64,000 nt of DNA, taken from the NCBI GenBank assembly GCA_963966185.1, contig CAWZYM010000312.1, positions 371,001 to 435,000 on the forward strand, written 5' to 3'. The position numbers were made by a program, and so were the translations under genes. The stretch's first letter is position 1. Every line of letters begins with the position of its first letter. This DNA comes from Rhabditoides inermis (taxonomy: Eukaryota; Nematoda; Chromadorea; Rhabditida; Rhabditidae). The notes under the pieces were generated by a model. That model saw only the letters and a list, made by a program, of their open reading frames with translations. It did not search any database and was not told where the DNA came from. Of the stretch, positions 22,771 to 35,250 are shown piece after piece.

Positions 22771-24077
22771 ACGCTAATAATGGGCACAGCTTGGATAGGA
22801 ATGGTGTCGTTCACGATTATTTTGTCACTTCACCAGTTTCTTTACACAGTTTTCGCCAAAGTCTACAACGTTCAAATTTATATTGAACGATTCTCGGCGG
22901 TAAGCATGATTTGAATAATGGTGTATGAAATGCATATCCAGTGTCTACTTTTTGTGGCGTGTGTCTTGCTGACTCTGCATTGCCTAGGAATCTACTTCAC
23001 CAATACAAAGGTATGACAACTTATCGCTTGCTTTTTCATGATAAGATAAGCAAGCGATTCCGATTTTTATTCAATCAAGCAAAAAGTACAATCATCACAT
23101 GAAGAGTCCAGTCCTGCAGACCTGACACTGTTCGATTGAATATCGAAAGTTATGCAATGAAAAGAAGAGGAGTAAATTTGTAATATGGTTTTTGACCGCT
23201 TCGCGGAGATTTCTGATGTTCTGACGCCAGTACTTTCATAAGATATGCATTGTTTTATTCATCGAATATCTTCAGTACGTTCTGAATCCGTCTACGATGA
23301 GGATGACATACGATACGAGCGAGTGGGGCGCTATCTATCAGAAGATAGACGGAGTCAGCAACTACGTCGGATCATTTGGATGTCTACCATTTAGTATAGG
23401 TTCGAGTTTTATTATTGATTCCATTTTTCAATTCCCTTTCCCTTCTCTCTCTCTCTCTTTCTCATCTCATACACAACATACAATACAATACACTTTCAAA
23501 TCTTTCAAGGTATCGTCATTCTAATAAAAGTCCACCATTTGGTTCCTGGCAAACGGGAAAGCATCATCATTGCGCAGGTAAACAAAACATAAAATTGCAG
23601 TTCTATGAATTTGTTCTAGGTTCTTATATCAACCACCTATATGTGTTTCACGACATTTATCTGGGATCGACAGTACCTCACTGAGAATAACATAAGTAAG
23701 TAAATTGGAAATCAACAAAATACAAGGTTATTGTTATATAATATTTGATTAAGAGTGACATTGTTTTTTTATAACACAACCTGATTTATACAACACAATT
23801 TATGTTCAGAGTGGTTGTTTCGTCATTTATTGTGGCCAATTTGGAATGGGACAACTGCTATCACTTACGTCTTAGTCAACAGGTGAGAACGCACTCCTTT
23901 TTAGGTAGCTGTAATATGCAATCTTCAAGTTTGAAGATTCCCTTTTCCTTTCAGTTTCCAACTTTTCTTGCATTACTCATTACTTTTTTCAGCATGGCTC
24001 GTCGGTACATTGATCAAAACAGCTCATCCAGAAGAAAAGTGACAGTTGTGAACAGTAAGAAGAAGACGATTCAGTGA
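22771..24077 (+). pseudogene. 7TM serpentine receptor, 5'-truncated copy (TM3 to end)
   Basis: Contains exons 3-9 of the receptor that is complete at 46339-48047: 22771-22899 (MGTAWIGMVSFTIILSLHQF), the TM4 exon, the YVLNPSTMRMTYDTS exon, TM5, TM6, TM7 and the basic tail to a TGA at 24077. All splice sites and frames are kept and differences from the complete copy are few. No TM1-TM2 exons are found upstream; the sequence before 22771 is unrelated. Confidence 0.8.
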
Positions 24078-24264
24078 ATAGTTCTAGTACACTCATGAAT
24101 ATGTTTTTGCACTTCTCCGTTTTTGTGCTACACTGTTGTTGTACTTCACGTTATCACCAGTAGCACTTTTACTTTTACAGTTACCTATCAAGGGATAGTG
24201 TGTAACAGCTTTGCGGATGTGTATGTGAGATGAAGTTTTCAATGTCCAACCGTTCAGGATACTG

Positions 24265-24855
24265 AGGTGACTTATCAGGTGACTTATCAGGTGACTTATC
24301 AGGTGACTTATCAGGTGACCCGTCAGGTGACTTATCAGGTGACTTATCAGGTGACTTATCAGGTGATTTATTAGGTGTCTTATCAGGTGTCTTATCAGGT
24401 GATTTATCTGGTGACTTATCAGGTGACTTATCAGGTGACTTATCAGGTGACTTATCAGGTGACTTATCAGGTGACTTATCAGGTGACTTATCAGGTGCAT
24501 TATCAGGTGATTATCTGGTGACTTATCAGGTGACTTATCAGGTGACTTATTAGGTGTCTTATTAGTTGTCTTATCAGGTGATTATCTGGTGACTTATCAG
24601 GTGACTTATCAGGTGACCCGTCAGGTGACTTATCAGGTGACTTATCAGGTGATTTATCAGGTGACTTATCAGGTGACTTATCAGGTGACTTATCAGGTGA
24701 CTTATCAGGTGACTTATCAGGTGACTTATCAGGTGACTTATCAGGTGACTTATCAGGTGACTTATCAGGTGACTTATCAGGTGACTTATCAGGTGACTTA
24801 TCAGGTGACTTATCAGGTGACTTATCAGGTGACTTATCAGGTGACTTATCAGGCG
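24265..24855. repeat. 12-bp minisatellite array, about 49 units
   Basis: Tandem GTGACTTATCAG units with few variants (GTGACCCGTCAG, GTGATTTATTAG, GTGATTATCTG). The left flank is GTCCAACCGTTCAGGATACT, the right flank AGGCGAAAGGATGACG. Open frames giving SPDK, TYQV or SHLI repeats arise because 12 is a multiple of three. Confidence 0.95.
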
Positions 24856-26517
24856 AAAGGATGACGATTCGCAATTTGCCTACCGCCAAAACGGGGGACC
24901 CACTACAGTGTTCGGAATTTAGGCTCCTATTGACGGCAAAATATTTGAATTCACGCGCGAAAAGACTGTGGGGTGAGAAGAGACGCAGACAGTTAGCGCG
25001 CCCGCTCTCTCACTTTCCCATTATATCTCGCGAATCGAACGAATAAAATAGTCCGTCCGGCGACTGTTTATCAGGAATCACTCTCGTGGATCTTCACAAG
25101 ACCATCACAAGACCGTCTCAAGTCTTCACAAGACATCAACACCTACTTCAAGCTAAAAATTTGATTGGTTGTGTTGTGTGAGGAATGAGGATAAAGGAAT
25201 TCTTACCTGGTTGTTTTGAGTTTATTTGAATTGAATAAGTGGTATGTAGTGGATTGTTTGAGTTGGTTTATAAAAAGTAGTAATTGAAAAGTTGGAGAAG
25301 GAGGGAGGAAGAGGGGGGAGAGGAGTGGTTGTGGCCTCTATCTTCCTCCCTCCTTTTCTTCCTCCCCCTCTCTCTCACTGTGGGAACATCGATCGATTAT
25401 CGATTGAATATCGATTGCATATTGAGGACGTGCGCACATCCAGTTGTTAGCTGCACGCGCGAGTGTTAATGTGCTATGCTTACTGGAGGATACTATATTG
25501 ACAGTACTTCTAATTTTCGTTTTGCAGCTTGGTCCGTATTAGGTATACGGTACTGTGATCGCCGTCATAAAAGCGATACCAAATGTTGTGACAGACGCGA
25601 ATACTAACCACTATACTACCAAAGATTATTATTATTTCTTCCTCTCTCGCATCGCGCGGTCGGGTCGAAATGATCTTCCCCCAGTACCCTTGAGCAAGGC
25701 GGGGAATAGCTCATGAGAACGCTGTCTTCCTAGCCCGCGGAGGTACTATTGTGGATTATAATGGAAGGAAAGGAACACCCGGTGCCCCACTATCGTCTAT
25801 AATGGTATCTAATTTTAATGAATTATGGAAAGGAAATCGAATGATTATCGATTGAATATCAGTCTAATATCGACTTTCGACCTTCGACCCTACCATCCCC
25901 CGTTGCTAAACTGTGTTTCTCCCAGCGCTCAGCCCTAGTGGTGTACCGTATGCATTTGTTGTATAGTCAGGATATAGCGTTTCTGGATAAATGATCGATT
26001 GATTGATTGATTGAAATGTTGTGGTGGAATAGTTGGAGAATAGAGGGAGGGAGAGAGCCACACTATTTCGTCTTTCACTGGCATGTTCGAGCCTCTATAG
26101 CATCAATAGACCCAAACAGGAACCTTGATCGAAGCGCTTTCGAAGCTGTCTCGAACAGAGAAACTTCGTTATAGTTGTGTATTGTTTCATTATTATTTAT
26201 TGTGTATCAAACTGATGATATTTGTCTATCGCTGATTAGCCTTGCATCCACACGTTGCATCCACACGAACAGTTGCATCCACACGAACAAGCGGTGCGAC
26301 CGAGAACTGAATTGTGAACTGATCTGTGCTAAAGTAAGATCATGCATTAAACGCTTTGCTATTGGGTATCTATTAACTATCGATTGGCTATCGGTTGCGA
26401 GTGAGAGCGAGGGGTGATATTCGTGTGAGAAAGCAGTTTAAGTTGAACGTTTGTATTCTAACGATCGCTCGATCACTGTAGTCTACAGTACCCTACAATA
26501 TACAATACACCACCATT
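24856..26517. other. Non-coding stretch, duplicated three times in the window
   Basis: No convincing gene. It recurs at 35252-36913 and, partly, at 50831-52025 plus 58312-58605. It contains short direct repeats (TTCACAAGACCATCACAAGACC at 25090; three GCATCCACACG units at 26243-26283) and an ATTG run near 25990. Confidence 0.6.
25580..25624 (-). other. tRNA-Asp(GTC)-like 5' fragment
   Basis: The minus strand reads GTAGTATAGTGGTTAGTATT then CGCGTCTGTCACAAC, closely following the D arm and anticodon arm (GTC) of tRNA-Asp. The T arm is absent. A partial tRNA copy, not a working gene; also at 35977-36021 and 51396-51441. Confidence 0.6.
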
Positions 26518-26990
26518 GGGCCGGTCCTAACATCGCGTAGCAATTGCAAGAAATCTTGCAAATTGAGGGCGGCGCGCAGCGCCGCCCGTTTGTCTGGATC
26601 TTTGACGCGCGCAGCGCGTCACCCCCAACGCATACTCAATTTCCTCTATCCCAATACGATATACTCCATAGTATGTGTTTTTTTTGTTAGAATATCATTT
26701 GACAAGACTTATGAGTATGATACAAGAAATAAATATCGGTTGCGGCATCCAAAATATCCAAAAACAACTTTTCGCTCATTCTGCCACTAAACGTGTTTAC
26801 GACGACGACGACGACGACGGTGTGCATCACGTAAGCCCCGCCCACTGCACTCTGCGCTTATTGGTCGCTCGGCCCACTGTCAGTGCAATCTGATTGGCCG
26901 AACGCTCATGCCCCGCCTTTCGTTCAGCCACTCTCACATCCCGGCCTCTTGGCTCTCTCACGAGCGTACGCTCTCTGCGCGCTCTCTCCT

Positions 26991-28070
26991 CCTATGAAAA
27001 CCCGTAACATACCGCGAGCTTAGCGACTTTTGGTAACATACGCCTATCATAAGCGTATACTATTTTCATTTCGGAGCCCGATCGAGTCGCCGAGTCAACT
27101 CGCTCCGCCCTATTCATTTGCTTAACATATGAAAATGTTAGGCAGTAAACCCGGCGTGAATTTGTCTTTGCGCGCAGCCATAAGCGAGCGAGCGTCGTTT
27201 TGAACAGTCTCACAGGATGTGTGTGCACCGCGCACGAAACTGAATGCTACATCCTTAACAGCAAACAACTTTGTATTAAACAAAGTTCCAAAGTGTTTGT
27301 ACATTTTTGAAAAGTGTTCATCGATACCTGCAATCTCGCACATTTTAAAACCTGAAATGTGATTGAGCCGCAGCTCATCGATCAAAATCGTTAATATTCC
27401 ACGAGGTTAAGCGGTAATATACCGTGAGGATAGTGGCGCGTTTCTTAACATACCCTTTACGAAGGGTATGTTAAGCGAATACGCTCGCGCTACGTTACCG
27501 ATAACCGCGCGGTATGTTACGGGTTTTCATAGGAGTCCTCCTATGAAAACCCGTAACATACCGCGCGGTTATCGGTAACGTAGCGCGAGCGTATTCGCTT
27601 AACATATCCTTCGTAAAGGGTATGTTAAGAAACGCGCCACTATCCTCGCGGTATATTACCGCTTAACCTCGTGGAATATTAACGATTTTGATCGATAAGC
27701 TGCGGCTAAATCACATTTCGGGTTTGAAATGTGCGAGTTTGCAGGTATTGATGAAAACTTTTCAAAAATGTACAAAAACACTTTGGAACTTTGTTTAATA
27801 CAAAGTTGTTTACTGTTGTAGTTGTAAGCATTGTGTGGTGCGCGGTGCACACACATCCTGTGAGACTGTTCGCTCGCTTATCACTGCGCGCAAAAACAAA
27901 TTCACGCCGGGTTTGCTGCCTAACATATTCATATGTTAAGCTAATGAATAGGGCGGAGCGAGTTGACTCGGCGATTCGATCGGGCTCCGAAATGAAAATA
28001 GTATATGCTTATGATAGGCGTATGTTACCAAAAGTCGCTAAGCTCGCGGTATGTTACGCGTTTTCATAGG
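26991..28070. mobile_element. Two head-to-head copies of a 530-bp MITE forming a 1.1-kb palindrome
   Basis: Unit 27540-28070 has ends CCTATGAAAACCCGTAACAT and an inverse ending GTTACGCGTTTTCATAGG. The same unit is present inverted at 26991-27533, diverged by scattered bases. The sister locus (37387-37917) has one unit only. No coding capacity. Confidence 0.8.
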
Positions 28071-28259
28071 AGTCTTCCAGCCGAGCATACCCCGCTTTTC
28101 GATCAGCCACTCTCTTTCTCTCCCTGACCTCTGATTCTCTCACTCGCGCACGCTCTCTGCGCGCGCTCTCTTTTTCGTGCGAGCCAGAATGGGCAGCCGG
28201 CCTGAAATCAAATGGATCGATCGGCGAGGAGAGGGCGCGTGAGAGAGCTCGGCAGTTAA

Positions 28260-28567
28260 AGGGAGTGTACACTCTGAATTTCGAAGTTGAGTTAGCACCG
28301 GGATGTGAAAATATGATGAAAATGATGCACTTTTCTCAATAACACTATGTGTCGGAGATACCTATAAGTCGGTGAAAAATTCTGTTGAACATTGAAAATT
28401 GGCACCAATTGGCACCAATTTCTGCATTTTGACACATTTGGCGCTCAATTTTAATCGACTTGCAGGCATTTTCAGCAAATAGTTGTATTGACAAAACTGC
28501 ATTGTTTTCATCATATTTTCACATCCCGGTGCTAACTCAACTTCGAAATTCAGAGTGTACACTCCCT
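28260..28567. mobile_element. TTAA-flanked MITE (piggyBac-like)
   Basis: Perfect or near-perfect arms of about 60 bp starting AGGGAGTGTACACTCTGAAT, flanked on both sides by TTAA (28256-28259 and 28568-28571). Copy at 38107-38414. The right end of the 12656-13092 element is related. Confidence 0.8.
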
Positions 28568-29124
28568 TTAAAGAACGTGCGAATAGGGGAGGAGCTGAGC
28601 AGTGCGGGTGAGGCTGCTTTGATCTCTGTGCCACAACTTCCCAATTCTAACAGTAATACTGCCATTAACATATAATAAGGAAGATCAGTTTAACGCACTC
28701 GGCTCTGCAATTACAATTCATGACCGAGGTTTCAGTGGCTCAGAATCTAATGAAGTCTGTTTTATATTACAGTGGGTGGGCAAATAAGTCAGCCGCCAGT
28801 AGAGAGCGCAGAGAGCGCAGAGTGCGAGGCGGCAAAATCGATAGACATGCGAGAGCACGCGAATAAACTCACATTCAAACTTTCGCGCGCGCGCAATTTT
28901 CAAATTCATGACGACCGAGCGGAGTGGTGGCGGAACTTAATATTCCCTGGACTGTATACGTATGTGCATACATAAATGATTCCAAAAGAAACATTCGAAT
29001 TCATTTGCAAACATTCGCAAAACAAATTGGCAGATATGAAGATCGAACGCGCCTGGTTAGTACCAGTACGCCCTCACCCTACCACTTCAGCTATTCCACA
29101 TCATGATAAAACTTCTTTGAGAAC

Positions 29125-29196
29125 ATGGGGTGGCTAGCGCAGTGGATGTGCGCGCATCATGCTGAAGGTCCCGAGTTCAATCCTCTCGGCGGCCAA
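29125..29196 (+). mobile_element. tRNA-like SINE head (different from the main SINE family)
   Basis: A box region GGTGGCTAGCGCAGTGG and B box GAGTTCAATCC spaced as in a tRNA. The downstream sequence lacks the usual tail of the 9683-type SINE. Copy at 38972-39043. Confidence 0.5.
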
Positions 29197-29890
29197 TGAT
29201 GTACCGCTAGTCACGGTGGAGTGACGACCACCCTCACAACTTTCGTGAGCCTCTAGTCAGAAGTCTGTGACGTCATCTGATCCAAATTCATTGCATTAAT
29301 CGATAGACCCCTTGTAAGCAGCTAGCGATTTGTACTCGAGACCCTTAGGTCAGTCCCCATATTGGCTAGGTCGACGGTTGTATAACTTGAAACTGCTGAT
29401 AAACAAACAAACTTTTAACGGTACATGCACTCGCGATATGACATGATAACTAGTGAAGAATAGCTAGTTTACTCGTAGTAGAATTTCATTTCGACTAGCT
29501 AGTAACTTGCTAGGTAATGGAACTGCTTAGGAGATGAAGGGAAGAAGAGAGAAATTTGTAACGTGTGTGGCGCGCGTCAATGAGCGACCGGCAGAGGCGT
29601 GAGCGATTGGACCAAGCTATTTCGAAGGTTTCTAGTTTAGATACATTCGTATATAACACAACATTGTTCGGCAACACAAGATCTATCAGTTTCAAAAAGC
29701 GGGAATCTCAGAAATTATTTTATTCAAACCAGTGAATATGAATGTTACTATGTAGATGTAGTAGTGTTGTCTAAGTTATTTGTATTTTCAATCATGACAT
29801 TCTGACTAGTGAGTTTGTAATATGTATGTTTTATTTTCGTAATTCACCAATGTGAAAAAATTTCTTCGAAATTTGAGAAAAGGACATCCA

Positions 29891-30266
29891 TTCTCTTTCG
29901 AAAAGTACGTAAGTAAAGAGAAGAGGTTTGTCTGGATCTGATTCAACAAAAGCACATGCATAAAATCTCTTTGCAGCTGACTAAAATATCAAAATAAACC
30001 TGCTCTTTCGAATTTATGAAATTAGAACATAAATATTATGCATTATAATAATTTATTTATAGTGAATTATAATGAAAATTTGGCATATTTCACAGTCACC
30101 TTACATTATATATTTTTAATGTTAGAAACACATTTCAGAGTGATTCGAAAGAGCAGGTTTGTTTTGATATTTTAGTCAGCTGCAAAGAGATTTTATGCAT
30201 GTGCTTTTGTTGAATCAGATCCAGACAAACCTCTTCTCTTTACTTACGTACTTTTCGAAAGAGAAT
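29891..30266. mobile_element. Foldback/MITE with about 125-bp arms
   Basis: Left arm TTCTCTTTCGAAAAGTACGT... through TTCAACAAAAGCACATGCAT to AAACCTGCTCTTTCG; the right arm is its inverse to 30266. The centre (30020-30135) is AT-rich. Same TIR family as 14629-15090. Copy at 39738-40113. Confidence 0.8.
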
Positions 30267-30283
30267 ACAAGAATTCTTGCAAT

Positions 30284-30463
30284 GTATAGTCGAATTGGAT
30301 CCTATATGCCATCCGTGACATTTCACATGTTGTGCAGTTTTGTGCAACACAACATGTAAACCTTCAAAGATTCAAAACGCTTTGTGAGAGGGAATCGAAC
30401 CCATGGCAGCTCGCAACGATCGCGCGCTGGCGGCGCGCTCTACCACTGCGCCATTTAGGCTCA
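30284..30463 (-). mobile_element. tRNA-derived SINE, minus
   Basis: The head (minus strand) has A box TGGCGCAGTGG, a GC-rich anticodon arm and B box GGGTTCGATTCC. The tail includes ACATGTTGTG...GCACAAAAC and the GGATCC...GACTATA end. It lies head-to-head with the next SINE. Copy at 40131-40310. Confidence 0.75.
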
Positions 30464-30570
30464 CACTAAGAGGTCATTGATTCTCGCCGATATTTTTGCT
30501 CGTTAACTCTCATCATAGTACACTCAAGTGGCCAGTGGATCTACATGTGCTCTCTCTTCGATCTCCTAAC

Positions 30571-30752
30571 CACTGCCTCTATGGCGCAGTGGTAGAGCGC
30601 GCCGCCAGTGAGAAATCGCTGCGTGCTGCTCATGGGTTCGATTCCTACTCATGGACGCGTTTTGGATATTTGTTGACATACATGTTGTGTTGCACAAAAA
30701 TGCACAACATGTGAAATGTCACGGATGGCATATAGGATCCAATCCGACTATA
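30571..30752 (+). mobile_element. tRNA-derived SINE, plus
   Basis: A box TGGCGCAGTGG, B box GGGTTCGATTCC, body with CATGTTGTGTTGCACAAAA, tail ending AATCCGACTATA. Copy at 40418-40599. Confidence 0.75.
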
Positions 30753-31644
30753 ACGTTGTAATCGCAAGAATTCTTGCATTGCAACTTGACATGTCAAGAT
30801 TTCCTGCAAATGCAACGGATTGCATGTACCTCAAACTTGGGTAACTGAACCGATCCCAGATCACGTTCGCGCGTGTACGCACGTCTAACATATCAGCGCG
30901 CAGCATGCGAGATAATACGGGTTTGCTATATTGATAGACTTATCAATAAATGAACGATGTTGCTCGATAGCCCTCATCCAAATGTATCCAGCAAAATCAT
31001 TCGTTTGCCATCAGTTTCTTCTGTTCGCGATTCTTTTTAGAGTTGCAAGCTGTCTTGCAATCGCAATGTTGCAATCGCAAGAATTCTTGCAAACGCAAGA
31101 TTTCTTGCAATTGCAACGCGATGTTAGGACAGGCCCATTATGGTGTTTGGTTGTTTGTCGCGTGGCGTCTTCGGACGATCGGAGAAGAAAAAAACATCGA
31201 AAACGCCGCAGACTGTGAGCGAGGAAGCCAGGAGAGCACTACGATGACGAGAACTAAAGTACGGAAATTAGCGATACGGTACCTACAGTAACTGTGGTAC
31301 CTAGTTGTGCGCTGTCCAGAAGAATCATGTGCAGGCTACGCCATCAAGTCAGCAGACGGCAGAGAGGTCAAATCCGCTAACCTTTGTTAAAGAGGCTTGA
31401 GGAGGTATGTTGATAGATTCGAGATGTCTCATACAATGTTACTTTTTTCGTTGATGAAAGATGAAGACGGAAACAGACGGAAACTATAAAAAGAACACAA
31501 CATTTCAAAGAGGCCGTGACGATACTAGTTGTGAATATGGAAACTTTTCGAAATGAGAAGCTGACAATGACAAACAAACACGTTTATTCTTTGGAGTAAC
31601 ATTTTTATCTCAAATTTCTAGTTGTTATGTGTCTTGCTGCTTCT

Positions 31645-32204
31645 CTACGCATCTCCCTTGTATCCCAGCTCAGACTTCTTGCTCTCCTCGATCTCGTCCT
31701 CCCGCGTCTTGTCGTCGCTGCTGACCTTCTCCTTCTTGTCGTCACTAGTGCCCTCCTTCTTGTCGTCGCCCGTCTTGTCCATGGCGGATTTGCGGATCTT
31801 CTCGAGGAGGTGCTTCAGCTGCTGGCGCATCTTCTCGTTCTCCTCCAGGACGCGTGCTTCGCCGTGAGCTCATTCAGCGACACGGCAATCGAGTCTGCCA
31901 GCTCGGCACTACGCACGGTCCCTTGGATGCGCCGTGGCGAGCTGCTGGGAGAGAACGGGCAGAAGGGCGAGTGCGGTCCTCAGCGTTAGGAGCTCGAAGT
32001 CCGGGTCGTCGTTCTGAAACACAAGGGTGAGACGAGTAAGTGTGGCCTGTGGCACTGTCCACTCACGATCTTGGTACACTGCGGGTGCGAGGAGTGCGAG
32101 ACGGCGCAGTGGCTACACCACAGCGCTCCACAACACTGCACAGAAGCTGCCGCACCCGCCAGCAGGCACAGACAGCAGTTGCCGTCCGATTCGCGAACCT
32201 GCAA
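31645..32204 (-). pseudogene. TRIM/B-box-like gene, copy C (frameshifted, 5' exons missing)
   Basis: Has the third exon (coiled coil and tail, ending SELGYKGDA) and second-finger exon (32072-32204), plus part of the repeat intron. At about 31845 bases are lost relative to copy B (EENEKMRQQL side), breaking the frame between the two halves of the coiled coil. The first-finger exon is absent because the duplication ends at 32470. Confidence 0.75.
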
Positions 32205-32470
32205 TCCACACTACCCTTTTCTGTGCACATCTCAATTATCCCACTCCACATCCTTATCTATTCAGGATTACGGTAATCTACAGTATGCGGTGTCGCTATC
32301 TAGGTATACTACAGTCTACAGTCTGATGGTCACCACCTAGGTATACTGTAATCTACAGTATGCTGGGTCGCCATCTATGTATGTAGGTATACTATAGTCT
32401 ACAATATGATGGTCATCACCTAGGTCTATTGTGATTTACAGTATGCTGGGTCGATGTATGTAGGTATACT

Positions 32471-33107
32471 ATTTCCCTTCTCGGACAGACAAACTATCAC
32501 CTATATAGCAGTCTGCCCTGTAACTGTCAGACTATCAATGTCAGTAATGGATGCAGAGATCAAATCATCACTTGCTAGATGAGACATGTAGCAGTCTGTG
32601 AGCAAACCTCGCGAATGTCAGCAACTGCTACCTACACCTATGTATAGCGGAGATTTGAAGAAGAAGAAAAATCGTCTGTAAACGCTGAATGTGATAATGC
32701 GAATACCAATCAACACGACACGCCAAAATCACCAAATAGCTTACTATGCAAATAGAAGTCTAGCGATTATCAGAAATGACACCATTTTTTTTAAGCAACC
32801 GTTAAGTTTATCACTTCTGAAAACGAGTAACATGAATTTGGAACTGAACTTATATAAAAAAAATGATACTTGTAAAACCCATGGGCGGTGGTGCGATCGG
32901 TGGTGCGAAAAAGCGTGGTGCGATAGAATGTGGTGCGATGATGTGATGGTGCAGTGGTGCGCTGGTGTAGTGGTGCGGTGGTGCGGTGGTGAGTGGTGCG
33001 ATTTCCTAGCTGCCAGTTTTTTAACGTTATTTCATCCTCAGAAGTGTCTCTATTACGCACAAGTTTGATATCGATCGATAGCATCACTTGATTCCAAGTT
33101 ATGTTAT
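32471..33107. other. Unique spacer between duplication arms, with GGTGC repeat
   Basis: Not seen elsewhere in the window. A degenerate repeat of GGTGCGATGGT/GGTGCGGTGGT units fills 32885-33002. No gene recognised. Confidence 0.6.
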
Positions 33108-33190
33108 TAAGTATCAATGAGTCAACACGTTTTCACGCATGCAGTGCGTCTCACAAAATAAATAGTTTCATTATTTACTTGTTTTATTAG

Positions 33191-34497
33191 ACGCAACTAA
33201 TGGGCACAGCTTGGATAGGAATGGTGTCGTTCACGATTATTCTGTCACTTCACCAGTTCCTTTACACAGTTTTCGCCAAAGTCTACAACGTTCAAATTTA
33301 TATTGAACGATTCTCGGCGGTAAGCATGATTTGAATAATGGTGTATGAAATGCATATTCAGTGTCTACTTTTTGTGGCGTGTGTCTTGCTGACTCTGCAT
33401 TGCCTAGGAATCTACTTCACCAATACAAAGGTATGACAACTTATCGCTTGCTTTTTCATGATAAGATAAGCAAGCGATTCCGATTTTTATTCAATCAAGC
33501 AAAAAGTACAATCATCACATGAAGAGTCCAGTCCTGCAGACCTGACACTGTTCGATTGAATATCGAAAGTTATGCAATGAAAAGAAGAGGAGTAAATTTG
33601 TAATATGGTTTTTGACCGCTTCGCGGAGATTTCTGATGTTCTGACGCCAGTACTTTCATAAGATATGCATTGTTTTATTCATCGAATATCTTCAGTACGT
33701 TCTGAATCCGTCTACGATGAGGATGACATACGATACGAGCGAGTGGGGCGCTATCTATCAGAAGATAGACGGAGTCAGCAACTACGTCGGATCATTTGGA
33801 TGTCTACCATTTAGTATAGGTTCGAGTTTTATTATTGATTCCATTTTTCAATTCCCTTTCCCTTCTCTCTCTCTCTCTTTCTCATCTCATACACAACATA
33901 CAATACAATACACTTTCAAATCTTTCAAGGTATCGTCATTCTAATAAAAGTCCACCATTTGGTTCCTGGCAAACGGGAAAGCATCATCATTGCGCAGGTA
34001 AACAAAACATAAAATTGCAGTTCTATGAATTTGTTCTAGGTTCTTATATCAACCACCTATATGTGTTTCACGACATTTATCTGGGATCGACAGTACCTCA
34101 CTGAGAATAACATAAGTAAGTAAATTGGAAATCAACAAAATACAAGGTTATTGTTATATAATATTTGATTAAGAGTGACATTGTTTTTTTATAACACAAC
34201 CTGATTTATACAACACAATTTATGTTCAGAGTGGTTGTTTCGTCATTTATTGTGGCCAATTTGGAATGGGACAACTGCTATCACTTACGTCTTAGTCAAC
34301 AGGTGAGAACGCACTCCTTTTTAGGTAGCTGTAATATGCAATCTTCAAGTTTGAAGATTCCCTTTTCCTTTCAGTTTCCAACTTTTCTTGCATTACTCAT
34401 TACTTTTTTCAGCATGGCTCGTCGGTACATTGATCAAAACAGCTCATCCAGAAGAAAAGTGACAGTTGTGAACAGTAAGAAGAAGACGATTCAGTGA
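33191..34497 (+). pseudogene. 7TM serpentine receptor, second 5'-truncated copy
   Basis: Exons 3-9 as at 22771-24077 (offset 10420), starting TQLMGTAWIG. Unlike that copy, the last 30 bp of exon 2 (MSQHVFTHA region) and intron 2 survive at 33108-33180. The frame is open to the TGA at 34497. No TM1-TM2 exon is present. Confidence 0.8.
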
Positions 34498-34684
34498 ATA
34501 GTTCTAGTACACTCATGAATATGTTTTTGCACTTCTCCGTTTTTGTGCTACACTGTTGTTGTACTTCACGTTATCACCAGTAGCACTTTTACTTTTACAG
34601 TTACCTATCAAGGGATAGTGTGTAACAGCTTTGCGGATGTGTATGTGAGATGAAGTTTTCAATGTCCAACCGTTCAGGATACTG

Positions 34685-35250
34685 AGGTGACTTATCAGGT
34701 GACTTATCAGGTGACTTATCAGGTGACTTATCAGGTGACCCGTCAGGTGACTTATCAGGTGACTTATCAGGTGACTTATCAGGTGACTTATCAGGTGACT
34801 TATCAGGTGACTTATCAGGTGACTTATCAGGTGACCCGTCAGGTGACTTATCAGGTGACTTATCAGGTGACTTATCAGGTGATTTATTAGGTGTCTTATC
34901 AGGTGTCTTATCAGGTGATTTATCTGGTGACTTATCAGGTGACTTATCAGGTGACTTATCAGGTGACTTATCAGGTGACTTATCAGGTGACTTATCAGGT
35001 GCATTATCAGGTGATTATCTGGTGACTTATCAGGTGACTTATCAGGTGACTTATTAGGTGTCTTATTAGTTGTCTTATCAGGTGATTATCTGGTGACTTA
35101 TCAGGTGACTTATCAGGTGACCCGTCAGGTGACTTATCAGGTGACTTATCAGGTGATTTATCAGGTGACTTATCAGGTGACTTATCAGGTGACTTATCAG
35201 GTGACTTATCAGGTGACTTATCAGGTGACTTATCAGGTGACTTATCAGGC
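34685..35250. repeat. 12-bp minisatellite array, about 47 units
   Basis: Same unit and flanks as 24265-24855, with a different pattern of variant units (two GTGACCCGTCAG repeats on the left instead of one) and a different length, showing array change after duplication. Confidence 0.95.

Larger units (their letters stand above)
26518..31136. mobile_element. Large non-autonomous TIR DNA transposon (4.6 kb) with ATT target duplication
   Basis: The ends GGGCCGGTCCTAACATCGCG and (inverse right end) GGGCCTGTCCTAACATCGCG extend to about 42 bp with two mismatches. ATT flanks both sides (26515-26517 and 31137-31139). The paralogous locus at 58601-58612 reads CCACCATTATGG with one ATT, the exact empty site. 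Subterminal repeats of the TTGCAAGAATTCTTGC type lie near the right end (30760-31110), and GC-rich hairpins near the left end (26569-26590). No transposase is seen; the interior holds MITEs and SINEs. A three-base duplication would fit PIF/Harbinger- or CACTA-like elements, but the superfamily is unproven. Confidence 0.75.

Noticed and set aside
24265..24855. CRISPR-like array
   Set aside because: Units are directly adjacent with no spacers, the period is 12 bp, and the DNA is clearly eukaryotic.
24503..24889. Long open frame coding for a SPDK-repeat protein
   Set aside because: It is the 12-bp minisatellite; all multiples-of-three frames without the TGA/TAA phase are open on both strands, so openness carries no coding signal.
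30395..30463. Functional tRNA genes at the SINE heads (also 9683 and 30571)
   Set aside because: The acceptor stems do not pair, the anticodon arm is degenerate, and the same 3' tail follows each copy, as expected of SINEs.
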